From Perognathus longimembris pacificus (taxonomy: Eukaryota; Chordata; Mammalia; Rodentia; Heteromyidae), in NCBI RefSeq assembly GCF_023159225.1, contig NC_063177.1, positions 15,896,673 through 15,960,672 of the forward strand: a DNA stretch of 64,000 bases. Direction: 5' to 3'. Every line of letters begins with the position of its first letter. Positions within the stretch are counted from its first letter, which is position 1. Below, one piece after another: positions 1 to 36,044 of this stretch. The notes under the pieces are model-generated. The model was given only the letters and a program-made list of their open reading frames with translations. It made no database searches and was not told the DNA's origin. The translations under genes and the position numbers were made by a program.

Positions 1-24742
<24,742 letters not shown>

Positions 24743-24925
24743 TTTGGCTGTAATGTGAAGCTTATTTAATATAGTGGTATGTCCCTCCTACAGGAAATCA
24801 AGAAGCTTTGTAATCCTTGGATTTATAATTAAATATGCCACTAAGTGGCTTCCACACAGAGGAAATGATTCTTTTGCAGTGAAGCCAGTAATCAGGAAAT
24901 AGTCAACAAGAAAGGTTCATTCCAC
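24743..24925 (-). other. PAFAH1B1: PAFAH1B1 exon 2, 5' UTR part
   Basis: 183 nt of untranslated sequence between a good acceptor (TTTTCTCTTCAG, AG at 24927-24926) and the start codon. From memory the human exon 2 leader is closely similar. It holds a single upstream ATG. No other acceptor nearby is as convincing. Confidence 0.85.
24903..24920 (-). promoter_or_regulatory. Five-codon upstream ORF in PAFAH1B1 exon 2
   Basis: ATG at 24920-24918 with G at -3, reading MNLSC and then TGA at 24905-24903. It ends 160 nt before the main start codon, far enough for reinitiation. It is the only ATG in the exon 2 leader, so every transcript that includes the whole exon carries it. A translational effect is inferred. 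Confidence 0.6.
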
Positions 24926-25922
24926 CTGAAGAGAAAAGAAAATAAGATGTGACTCAAAATTTATTTCAAAATTATTAAACTCAGTATACATTTAAAAGAA
25001 AAAAAATTACTATGATGCCACTAACATTTTTTACCTACTGTAAAAATCATTAGCAAAATACAGAGCATTTCATGTTTTTCTGAGACAGTGTCTCACTCAA
25101 GCCTGAAAACAGCCTTGAACTTGCCACACTCAATCTTCCAAGTAGCTAGGAAACTCACACCCAGCTTATTCTTATGTTATCTCAGGGTCCAAAAATCCTT
25201 AAAGCCAAGTGAGTAAAGTTTCAGGAATTCTGACCTTTGTACAAAACTGTTAGCTGCTGGGTTTGAGATGATAAAAGCTGTAAACTCTAGAATGAGAGCG
25301 GGTAAAGTGCCATGGAACTAGAAAATAACTGTCTGGCAAAAGAAAGTTCTATGGGCTCTGTGTTTAGATATTATCTCTAACCATTTTGCCACCCCAACTG
25401 ATCTAAGAATTAAGGCATATTCTCCCAGCTCAGGTCACAAATAAGAACCACTATTTGAAATCTCTAATCTCTATTCAGGAAATTATTTCCCTTATTTTCT
25501 ACTTCTCCCTACTTTATCTTGTTACACTGAAAGAAATCCTTTAAAAAAGAAGAACTAAGGACTTCACAAAACAAGTTTAATCATTTAGGAAATAATAGGT
25601 CTACATAGCTTTTTAATGTTGTTTTCTTATCTTTTTTTTTTAATTAGAGACATTGTCTCATATGCAGCAAAAGGATCCTTCATTCTCCAGCTGCAGCCTC
25701 TTGAGCACTGAATGAAATTACAGTTGTGTGCCATCATACCTGGCTGCATTTTGTGTATTTTAAATTACTGTTAATAGAAGACAAAACAGTATTTTAAAAT
25801 TTAACATACATTTATTTACCTACTCATTCATGTTATCTGCCAGGCACATTTAATGAACAATATTAATACATAGCTTCTCTAGAAAACTTAATTCTTCCTT
25901 AAAAACAAAAAAAAAAAATTTT

Positions 25923-26365
25923 TTTTTTTTTTTTGCCAGTTCTGGGCCTTGGACTCAGGGCCTGAGCACTGTCCCTGGCTTCTTTGTGCTCAAGGCTAGC
26001 ACTCTGCCACTTGAGTCACAGCGCCACTTCTGGCCATTTTCTGTATATGTGGTGCTGGGGAATCGAACCCAGGGCTTCATGTATATGAGGCAAGTGCTCT
26101 TGCCACTAGGCTATATCCCCAGCCCCCCAAAAACAAAAAAATTTCAATATACAAAAAAAAATAATAACAACAAGGGGCTGGGATATGGCCTAGTGGTAAA
26201 GTGCTCGCCTCGTATACATGAAGCCTTGGGTTCAATTCCTCAGCACCACATATATAGAAAAAGCCAGAAGTGGCACTGTGGCTCAAGTGGTAGAGTGCTA
26301 GCCTTGAGCACAAAGAAGCCAAGGACAGCGCTCAGGCCCTGAGTTCAAGCCACAGGACTGGCAAA
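25923..26365. mobile_element. Inverted pair of type D SINEs
   Basis: A minus copy (25923-26127) and a plus copy (26175-26365) face each other across about 50 bp, so intron 1 RNA could fold into a roughly 190-bp hairpin. Confidence 0.85.
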
Positions 26366-27876
26366 AACAAAGAAACAAATAAGGATTTCACAAACTATAC
26401 CCAAACAGTGCCAAGCATAGTACAAGTGACCTTCAAGGTTGACTGTTAGTCATCAATAACCTGAATGACTAGTACTTATTAGCTAAATAAAACGCTTAGC
26501 AATCTGATGGTATTAACCAGTACACCTAAGCAAAAACTGATGAAAAACATTTCAATTCATTTTTTTAATCCTCAGAATAATGTGTTTCAAAGCAAAAAAT
26601 TAAGCCAGGTACCAGAGACTCACACCTGTAATCCTAACTACTCAGAGGCTGAGACCTAGAAGATTATGGCAGCCATGGCAAAAGTCTCTGAAGGTCCATC
26701 TCTAATTAACTACCAAAATATTTTGGGTTGGAGGCATAGAACAAGTGGTAGAGCACCAACTATGAACAAGAAAGCTGAGCATGAGTTAAGCCCTGAGTTT
26801 AAATCCCAGTACCAGTTACAAGCACAGACAGACACAAATACATGCACACGCATACACATATGCACGCACGCGTGCACACACACATACACACGAAATGATC
26901 CTGGATTCTATATGCTTAGATAGTAATCTACTTCTCTCACCTAGTTTTTGCAGAGGGGCTGGGAATATGGCCTAGTGGCAAGAGTGCTTGCCTCATATAC
27001 ATGAAGCTCTGAGTTCTATTCCTCAGCACCACATATGTAGAAAACAGCCAGAAGTGGCGCTGTGGCTCAAGTGGCAGAGTGCTAGCCTTGAGCAAAAAAG
27101 AAGCCAGGGACAGTGCTCAGGCCCTGAGTTCAAGCTCCAGAATTGGCAACAAATAAATAAAAAATAAAGTTGCAGAGTCCTTATCTGGTATACTTGTAAC
27201 ACCATAAAAGTAACTTTTTGGGGGGGTGGGGGAAGGGTAGCTGGAATGGAGGGCCTGTGCTTGCTAGGCAGTGCTCTTTTACTTGAGGTATGCCCCTTGA
27301 GGTAAGGTCTACTTCCTTCAGTTATTTTCCAATAAATATGGTCAAATAGAATCTCAGGTGTATGTCCAGGCTGGCCTAGACTGTGATCTGCCTATTTACA
27401 TTTTCCATGTGGCTAGAGCAAGAAGCATGTGGCACTGTGTCCCGCTACTGATTGACATAAGGTCTTGTATTTATTTCTCGAGATTGAGTCAATCCTCTTT
27501 TTCTCTGCCTACTGGATAGTTAGAATACAGCCATGAACCACCAGTGTCCAGCTTCTACACAATATTTTTAAAGTATTATAACTAACTAGTAAGTATAAAT
27601 GGAGATGAATTGGGGGGAAAGAATCAAGAACTGTTTCACAAATGGCCATTCTTTGTCAGGTGCTGGTGGCTCATTCCAGCACTGAAGAGTTTGAGGCACA
27701 AAGATAATGAGTTTAGTCCAGCCTGGACCATGGATTGAGTTCCTGATTTTTTTTTTTAATCAATCTTAAGGCCAGGTGTGGTGGGAAGCACCTGTGCTCC
27801 CAGCTACTTGTGAGTCTGAGTATTACTTAAGCCCAGGAGTTCAGCCTAGGCAACAGAAGAAATCCTTATTCAAGCG

Positions 27877-27879
<3 letters not shown>

Positions 27880-27913
<34 letters not shown>
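27880..27913 (+). repeat. (CA)n microsatellite
   Basis: Dinucleotide run following a FLAM/B1-like element. Confidence 0.95.
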
Positions 27914-27915
<2 letters not shown>

Positions 27916-28669
27916 CAAATTCCCTTACTGTATAATACTGGCATACATAAAATTCAATCAAAAGTACTTCAAAGCAATAGAAAATCATCACCTAAATGCA
28001 ATGAAATTCAAGAGATACATCACGGATAGGACCATTTTGGGTGTCTCATTTTCATACGTTGCCAATGCAAAGTACTGTTCCAGGCACTGAGAGTAGCATG
28101 TGAATCAACTAATTAAGAAAGAAAAATAAGAAAACTAATCTTGGTCAAGTATTGAATACTGAGTCAAAATGTGAGAATTCAGATGCTCTCTCAGTGACAA
28201 CAGGTGACTTGAATGGAAATTTTTTTCATTAAAAAATTATTGTAAACATAAACAAGAATTCATTTGATAACCATTTAATGATTCTTCTAACTGAAAGGGT
28301 AGCTAACTCAAAATGACAATTGAAAATCATCAGTACCATCTCTAAATTCAAAAAATATGCCCAATGTCAGTAATAAATACTAAAATTAAACCAAACATAA
28401 TGGATAACCCATAAACACTTCAGTCTTCAATAACTTGCAATTAAATCTCACTTTGCATGTTTTTGCTCATCTGTGGAATCTAGATCTAAAATTATGATAA
28501 TGACAATAATGGGCCACAAATGTTATAAAGCGGGTAGGAGTGCAAAGAGCAATCAGGAGAAAGTAGGATGGGGGAAAAGGATATAGAGAGGAGGAGGATC
28601 AAAATATGTTACAGTGGGAACCCTAGCCGGGTGCTAGTGGCTCATGCCTATAATCCTAGCTACTCAGGA

Positions 28670-28710
28670 AGGGGCTAGGAATATGGCTTAGTGGTAAAGT
28701 GCTTGCTTCA
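28670..28710 (+). mobile_element. 41-bp tailless fragment of an ID-like head
   Basis: Starts aggggctaggaatatggc and stops at gcttgcttca, with no A-tail. It is flanked by ctactcagga at 28660-28669 and 28711-28720, inside a type B SINE. Confidence 0.8.
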
Positions 28711-29565
28711 CTACTCAGGAGGCTGAGATCTGAGGATCGACGTTCAAACCCAGCACAGGCAGGAAAGTCAGTGAGAGCTTTATCTCCAATTAACCACCAG
28801 AAAACCAGAAGTGGTGCTGTGGCTCAAGTGGTAGAACACTAGCCTTGAGCTAAAGAGCTCAGGGGGGCTGGGAATATGGCCTAGTGGCAAGAGCGCTTGC
28901 CTCCTACACATGAAGCTCTCGGTTCGATTCCCCAGCACCACATATATGGAAAACGGCCAGAAGGGGCGCTGTGGCTCAGGTGGCAGAGTGCTAGCCTTGA
29001 GCGGGAAGAAGCCAAGGATGGTGCTCAGGCCCTGAGTCCAAGGCCCAGGACTGGCCAAAAAAAATGCATAATAAAGAGCTCAGGGACAGTGCCCAGGCCC
29101 AGAGTTCAAGCCCCCCATCATCATCATCAACAACAAAAGTATGTTACTGTGGGACCCTAGAGCCCTGTGGGGACCATGACTGGCTGCAGGAGATCTGACT
29201 GGAGTGCCTGGAAGTATGACACCAGTCGAAAACCTGGGTTGTGTGGTTGTCTATCCTATATCTAAGTAAAGACAACAGGATTTTAAGTGTCTGACTTTTG
29301 GCATTAATTATGTCAAAGGTGGGGTGGGGTGGAGTCCCTGTATGTACTTTTAGTACTGCCTGACTTCTAATTATCTGACTCTTAGAATGGGCTCTTTTGC
29401 CTATTTTCCCAAAATTTCCTTAAGCTAGCCTCAGGACAATCTTTGGTTTAACCAGTCTGTAAGTTAACCCATTTATTATTGCCCCTTGGTGTTATTAAAG
29501 ATTACAAGATAATACCGCATGAGCATATTTTTCATCTGTTGCCCTGGACTCTGCTAGCTGGAACT

Positions 29566-29688
29566 GGAGAGAGAGGGGGGGGGGGAGAGAGAGAGAGAGA
29601 GAGAGAGAAGGAGAGGGAGAGGGAGAGGGAGAGGGAGAGGGAGAGGGAGAGGGAGAGGGAGAGGGAGAGGGAGAGGGAGAGGGAGAGA
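29566..29688 (+). repeat. (GA)n / (GGGAGA)n repeat
   Basis: Purine-only tract: GA dinucleotides, a run of G, more GA, then about 15 GGGAGA-type hexamers. Confidence 0.95.
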
Positions 29689-29922
29689 ATACTGTGTAAG
29701 TATATATGAAGGCAGCATAATAAACCCCACCAAACAGGACTGGGAATATGGCTTAGCAGTAGAGTGCTGCTTGCCTTGCATGCATGAGGTTTGATTCCTC
29801 AGCACCACATAAACAGAAAAAGCTGGAAGTGGTGCTGTAGTTCAAGTGATAAGAGTGCTAGCTTTGAGCAAAAAGAAGCTAGGGACAATGTTCAGGCCCT
29901 GAGTCCAACCCCCAGAACTGGC

Positions 29923-29925
<3 letters not shown>

Positions 29926-29985
<60 letters not shown>
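29926..29985 (+). repeat. (CA)30 microsatellite in a SINE tail
   Basis: The longest CA run in the window, directly after the ggcaaaa end of a type D SINE. Confidence 0.95.
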
Positions 29986-29987
<2 letters not shown>

Positions 29988-31776
29988 CACCAAACACTCT
30001 TTAAAAGAAGAAATGAGATAATATAATATAGACTGGGTGAAGTTGCTCAAAGTACACTGTGCAAATCCAAGGAACTATTGTAATGAAATCCTCTTGTACT
30101 ATGTTTTTTAGGTGGATTACTTTTGTCAGTTGTGGGACTTGAGTTGTGGGCCCTGAGTTCACTCTACCACTTGGAGCCACAGTGCCACTTACTGGTGGTT
30201 TCCTGATGGTTAACTGGAGATAAAGAGTCCAGGCTTTGAATTGCAAACCTTAGCTTTCAGCCTCGTGAGTTCGGGTGAATTTCTTTTTTTTTTGGCCAGT
30301 CCTGGGACTTGGACTCAGGGCCTGAGCACTGTCCCTGGCTTCTTTTTGCTCAAGGCTAGCACTCTGCCACTTGAGTCACAGCGCCACTTCTGGCCATTTT
30401 CTGTATATGTGGTGCTGGGGAATTGAACCCAGGGCCTCATGTATACGAGGCAAGCACTCTTGCCACTAGGCCATATCCCCAGCCCCGTTAGGGTGAATTT
30501 CTGTTGTAGTTGTTCTATTTTATTTTGGTGCCAGTAATGGAGCTTTAACTCAGGGCCTCATGTTCTTGCTTGGCTTTTTTAGCTCAAGGCTGGCTCTCTA
30601 CTACTTGAGCTACATCTCCATTTCTGGCTTGTTGCTGGTTAATTGGGGATCAGAGTCTCTCAGATTTTTCTGTGACCCTCAGATCTCAGCCACCTACGTA
30701 GCTAGGATTATAGGCATGAACCACTGGCACCTCTTTGTATTATTAATATATACTAATTAAAAATCAAATGTTAAGTGAGGGGCTGGGAATATGGCCTAGT
30801 GGCAAGAGTGCTTGCCTTGGATACATGAATACATATATAGAAAAGGCCAGATACAGCGCTGTGGCTCAAGTGGCAGAGTGCTAGCCTTGAGCAAAAAGAA
30901 GCCAGGGACAGTGCTCAGGCCCTTAGTTCAAGAAATTATATTACCCTGATGCTAGTGGCTTATGCCTGAAATTCCAGCTGCTTAGGAAGCTGAGAATGGT
31001 TCTACAACAGTCCAAGCAGAAAAACTCACAAGACCCCTTTCTCAATACATTGCAGAGTGCAATGGCAATGACCAGTCATCCCATGCTACAGAAGAGGCTA
31101 AGAAGATTTCCTTTTTAGTTCAGTGTCAGATGGTCTGGGCAGAAAACTCTAGGAGATTTCATCTCCATGGAGGGAAGAGCTAGATATAGTAGTGCCCACC
31201 TATGATCTCAGAAATAATGAGAAGTATTAAAACAGATGAATAGAAGATCAAGTGTTTATACATAGGAGCAATGTGAGACCATATCTCAAAATTAGCCACC
31301 AAGGGGCTGAGAATATGGCCTAGTGGCAAGAGTGCTTGCCTCATATGTTTGAATCCTCAGCACCACATATATAGAAAATGCCAGAGGTGGCGCTGTGGCT
31401 CAAGTGGCAGAGTGCTAGCCTTGAGCAAAAAGAAGCCAGGGACAGTGCTCAGGCCCTGAGTTCAAGCCCAGGACTGGCCAAAAAAAAGAAAAAAAAAGAA
31501 CCACCAAGTAGCAAGACTGGAGGTGTGGCTTATATAAAGTGCCAGGTCCTGAATTCACACCCTAGTACTGTGAAAAATTAATTTCTTAATTTCAAAACCC
31601 AATTTCTACAGGAAAGGAGATGGAGGTCAGCCTACGAGTTTCTATTGTCTAGGACAAAACTACTGACAGGAGAATTAATCATCTAAATTAAAGCAGAAAA
31701 AATGGCATAGCAAAAATCCTGCTTTGATAAGGTACAAAGTACTTATATGCAGGGTCCAACTTAATTATGGAGAAGC

Positions 31777-32119
31777 TGCTCTAGTCAAATAAGCAAAATA
31801 ATACTAAAATTAGAAAGAAAGATACAGAAGGAAAAAAAAGGGGGGCTGGGAATATGGCCTAGTGGCAAGAGTGCTTGACTGGTATACATGAAGCCCTGGG
31901 TTCCATTACCCAGCACCACATATACAGAAAATGGCCAGAAGTGGCGCTGTGGCTCAAGTGTCAGAGTGCTAGCCTTGAGCAAAGAGAAGCCAGGGACAGT
32001 GCTCAGGACCTGAGCCCAAGGCCCTGGACTGGCAAAAAAAAAAAAAAAAAAAAGATACAGAAGAGATTAGCATGGCACTTGCATGAAGATGACACAATTT
32101 TATGCGGCATTCCGTTTTT
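31777..32119 (+). pseudogene. U6 snRNA pseudogene, split by a type D SINE
   Basis: Left part 31777-31830 contains atactaaaattagaa and gatacagaag. Right part 32061-32119 contains agattagcatggc, gaagatgacac and a cattccgttttt end. Together these follow U6 from its central region to the 3' oligo-T, with many substitutions including in the invariant ACAGAGA region. A type D SINE sits between them, flanked by aaagatacagaag at 31818-31830 and 32051-32063. The first 25 or so bases of U6 are too diverged to align by eye. Confidence 0.8.
31840..32050 (+). mobile_element. Type D (dimeric ID-like) SINE inside the U6 pseudogene
   Basis: Full-length head and second monomer with an A-tail, bounded by a 13-bp target duplication. 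A stray gaaaaaaaag precedes the head. The insertion is younger than the U6 pseudogene. Confidence 0.85.
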
Positions 32120-33197
32120 AAAAATGAATGACTGTACTGGAATAGTAGGATTAAGCAAAACAAACAAATCATTGAATATAGTGAACAAGCAATTAATTCT
32201 TTCAACAAACATATACAAAGAACAGTTATTCTGATCCAGGAAATGGTGTGTTGGTTTTTCTTGCTCTGTTTCTTTGTGGTTCGAGGGTTTGAATTCAAGG
32301 TCTGGTTGTTTGCTAGGAAAGTACTCTATCACTTAGCCACAACTCCAGTCCTATTTTTCACTGGTTTATTATTTTTTTCCTCCACTGGTTTACTTTTGAG
32401 ATAGGGTCTCATTTCCTGCCTGGGTGCACATCTGGACCACAATCTACTATTTTAGGCTTCTCATAGTTGCTGGTTTCATAGGTATACATTATCTCATTCA
32501 GCTTCGCTCCGACTGCCAGAGTCTCAGGGACTTCCTTGCCCAGGCTGGCCTCAAAGTGTAACAGGTAGCTAGGATTACAGGCTTGTACCACTATACCTGG
32601 CTGTCTTTTCAAACCAAGCCAGCTCTGACGAGAACAGATCAACAAACAAATAAAACAGGGTAGTGGTGGTACTTTTCACTTAGGTCAGTAACACCAAAGC
32701 AATTTAAGACAAGCCATGGAGAGAATGTAAAGAGCAACAGTCTAGGCTAGAGCAAGAGAGAGCAACATCAGCAGGTAAGAGTCTACGATTAAGGTTCAGA
32801 ACTAGCTCAGTGGTAATGCTTGCCTAACTTGCAAAAAATAATCCTGGATTTAGGGGATGGGAATATGGCCTAGTGGTAAGAGTGTTCGCCTCGTATACAT
32901 GAAGCCCTGGGTTCGATTCCTCAGCACCACATATACAGAAAAAGCTGGAAGTGACGCTGTGGCTCAAGTGATAGAGTGCTAGCCTTGAGCAAAAAGAAGC
33001 CAGGGACAGTGCTCAGGCCCTGAGTCCAAGCCCCAGAACTGGCCAAAAAAAAAAAAAAAAAAATCCTGGATTTAACCTTCAACAATTCAAAAAAAAAAAA
33101 AAAGAAGAGGGAGGGGAGTAATGAGGGGAGTAACTGAGGTAGAGGAAGCTTTCCCTTTGAAAAGGAAAAGCAAAAATAAAACAATATATCAAAATAG

Positions 33198-34135
33198 GTG
33201 GACCTAGAACAAATCATGTTAAGTGAGGTTAGCCAAGCTCACAGAGACAAGTGGCACGTGTTTTCTCAAGCTAGTTCCAAGATATACTGGGACATGATAA
33301 GACTTCAGGCATTCACACACAGGGAGATCAAAGGAGGATACTCTCAGGAAAGGAACACAAAGCAGCAATGCCTATGTGCCTCTGATCATATAAAATAATA
33401 CTTAACAAGTTTTTGTGGTTGTTGTTATTGTTTTCTTCTTGCCACACTCTCAGACCATCTTTTTTTCTTTTTGTCTTATCTGTTTATCTCTCTTGGGAGG
33501 GTAAGAGAAGGACATAGATATGGAGGAACAAAGGGTAAACAAATGGCAGTAGTACTCAGATACCATGTTGAAAATGAACTATAGAAATCGTGGGTAGGGA
33601 GGGGAGGGAAAAACTGGGAGAGAACAAAGGAAGGGGTGGGGTGACATTGTCTAAAAAGAAATATACTCAGCTGGGAGCGGATGGCTCAGGCCTGTAAAGC
33701 CTAGCTGCTAAGAAGGCTGAGAGAGAACTAGGCCTTGAGCAAAAGAGCTCAGGGACAGCGCCAAGGTCCTGATTTCAAGCCCCGCGACAGACAAGAATGA
33801 AAAAGAAAGAAAAGAAATGTACTCATGGGGCTGAGAATGTGGCTTAATGATAGAGTGCTTGCCTAGCATGCATGAAGCACTGGGTTCAATTCCGCAGTAC
33901 CATATAAACAGAAAAAGCCAGAAGTGGCGCTGTGGCTCAAGTCGTAGAGTGCCAGCCTTGAGCAGCAAAAAGAAGCTCAGGGACTGTTGCCCAGGCCCTG
34001 AGTTCAAGTTCCTGAACTGGAAAATAAAAAATAAGAAAGAAAGAAATGTACTCGTTACCTGACTTATGTAACTACAACCTCTCTGTACATCACCTTTATG
34101 ATAAGTTAAAAAATTAAAATTAAAAGAGTACATCA
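33198..34135 (+). mobile_element. L1 3' end interrupted by SINEs at one site
   Basis: L1 3' UTR-like sequence at 33198-33669 (including aatcatgttaagtgaggtta and a G-rich ggtagggaggggagg stretch) resumes at 34040-34135 and ends AT-rich. A type B SINE (33670-33800) and a type D SINE (33826-34030) lie between copies of aagaaat(a/g)tactc at 33657, 33812 and 34041. Confidence 0.7.
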
Positions 34136-34795
34136 TAGGGCTGGGAATATGGCCTAGTGGCAAGAGTGCTTGACTTGTATACATGAAACCCTGGGTTCCA
34201 TTCCCCAGTACCATATATATAGAAAATGGCCAGAAGTGGCACTGTGGCTCAAGTGGCTAGCGCCTTGAGCAAAAAGAAGCCAGGGATGGTGCTCAGGCCC
34301 TGAGTCCAAGCCCAGGACTGGCAAGCAAGCAAGCAAGCAAGCAAATAAATAAATAAATAAAAAGAATCTCACACTTTCCCACCCATGATGGCTATGAATC
34401 CTAATACTCAGGTCTCAGCCTCCCAAGTACTTCAGATTACAGGTATAACAGATAACAGGTAAGAGCCACAGTGCCTGGCAAAACAAATAATTTTATATCA
34501 CTGTTTTCACTCTCTAAACAAAAGGCAACTAGTCATTATATACTTACATAATTATATTTTGTGTTAAAGTGAAAGAAAACCCTATGCTATCTATGAAATA
34601 TGTTGCCACAAAATAAAGTCTGAATCTAGGTTTCTGACTCCAACTATCAATTTACAAGACTTATAAAAAGCAGAGGAAGGGCTGGGAATATAGCCTAGTG
34701 TTAGAATGCTTGCCTCATATACATGAAGCCCTGGGTTCAATTCCTCAGCACCACATATATAGAGAAGGCCAGAAGTGCTAGCCTTGAATATGCTA

Positions 34796-34883
34796 ATTTT
34801 GGCATGTGACTCTCCTTTCTGGAGAGAAAAGGTGTCACCTGAATTCTAGCTTTTTGTTTCTCCCAGTACTGAGGAGTTATTTC
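34796..34883 (+). repeat. Left arm of an 88-bp inverted repeat
   Basis: Its reverse complement matches 35955-36044 with one substitution and one 2-bp indel that I can see. The arm starts directly after a type D SINE that stops abruptly in its second monomer, and is followed by a TG-rich stretch. Confidence 0.9.
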
Positions 34884-35908
34884 CAGTATGTATATATGTG
34901 TGTGTATAGATATAGTTATTTATAACAGCAAAATCTAGTCTAAAAAATTCCTTAAAAAAACAAATGAGGAGTCTGGGGATATGGCCTAGTGGCAAGAGTG
35001 CTTGCCTCGTATACATGAGGCCCTGGGTTCAATTCCCCAGCACCACATATACAGAAAATGGCCAGAAGTGTCGCTGTGGCTCAAGTGGCAGAGTGCTAGC
35101 CTTGAGCAAAAAGAAGCCAGGGACAGTGCTCAGGCCCGAGTCCAAGCCCAGGACTGGCCAAAAAAAAAAAAACAAATGAGGGCTGGGAATATGGCCTAGT
35201 GGCAAGAGTGCTTGCCTCCTATACATGAAGCCTTGGGTTCTATTCCTCAGCACCACATATATAGAAAAGGCCAGAAGTGGAGCTGTGGCTCAAGTGGCAG
35301 AGTAGTAGCCTTGAGCAAAAATTAGCCAGAGACAATGCTCCTGCCCTGAGTCCAAGCTCCAGGACTGGCAAAAAACAACAACGACAACAACAAAAATGAT
35401 ACATGCCAAGCAAGGTGGTGGCATGCCTATAATCCCAGCACTTAGGAGGCTGATGCAGAAAGATCTCAGTTCAAGGCAGCCTAGGCTGAGTTCCAGACCT
35501 ACAAAGGATATACAGAAAGATTATATTTTGAAAAACAGAACAAACAAAAGTAGATGACCCAGATCCTCAAATTTCAAGATTAGAAAAAAAGTGATGGAAA
35601 GGCTGATTTGTGGACTAAAAGAACAAGTAAAGCTAAGTAATGTGGCTCACTCCTGTAATCCTAGTTACTCAGGAAGCTGAGATCTGAGGAATGCCAATTC
35701 AAAGCAAGCCTGGGAAAAGAAAGTCCCTGAGACTCCTATCTCCAATTAATGTGACTCAAGTGGTAGAGCACTACTTTTAAGCAAAAAAGCTCACAAGACA
35801 GTGTCCAGGCTTTGAGTTTGAGCCCCAGGACTAGCACAAAAAGGAAAATAAGAAGCTCAGGGACAGGCCCCCTGAGTTCAAGCTCCAGGACTGGAGGGGG
35901 AAAAATAA

Positions 35909-35910
<2 letters not shown>

Positions 35911-35954
<44 letters not shown>
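35911..35954 (+). repeat. (AC)22 microsatellite
   Basis: Dinucleotide run between a type B SINE tail and the right arm of the inverted repeat. Confidence 0.95.
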
Positions 35955-35956
<2 letters not shown>

Positions 35957-36044
35957 AATAACTCCTCAGTACTGGGAGAAAGACAAAAAGCTAGAATTCA
36001 GGTGACACTTTTTCTCTCCAGAAAGGAGAGTCACATGCCAAAAT
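35955..36044 (-). repeat. Right arm of an 88-bp inverted repeat
   Basis: Near-perfect reverse complement of 34796-34883, with 1.07 kb between the arms. It directly follows the CA repeat 35911-35954, the counterpart of the TG-rich stretch beside the left arm. Confidence 0.9.

Larger units (their letters stand above)
24926..33197 (-). other. PAFAH1B1 intron 1, exon-2-proximal part
   Basis: Type D: minus 25923-26127 and 30283-30486; plus 26175-26365, 26957-27155, 28865-29065, 29737-29925, 30779-30930, 31304-31480, 31840-32050, 32853-33060. Type B: plus 26602-26830 and 28630-29120; minus 30110-30270 and 30505-30735. B1/FLAM-like: 25075-25170 and 25640-25745 (minus), 27771-27875 (plus), 32400-32600 (minus). 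28440-28610 resembles an L1 3' end. 27920-28430 and 29160-29560 show nothing recognisable. Confidence 0.75.

Noticed and set aside
30779..33060. Functional tRNA genes suggested by gggttcgattcc boxes
   Set aside because: These B-box-like blocks are part of ID-type SINE heads, without an intact cloverleaf.
33708..34214. 168-codon minus-strand frame
   Set aside because: Runs through antisense SINE copies and L1 sequence; the same SINE-derived peptide (CWGIEPRAS-like) recurs across the window.
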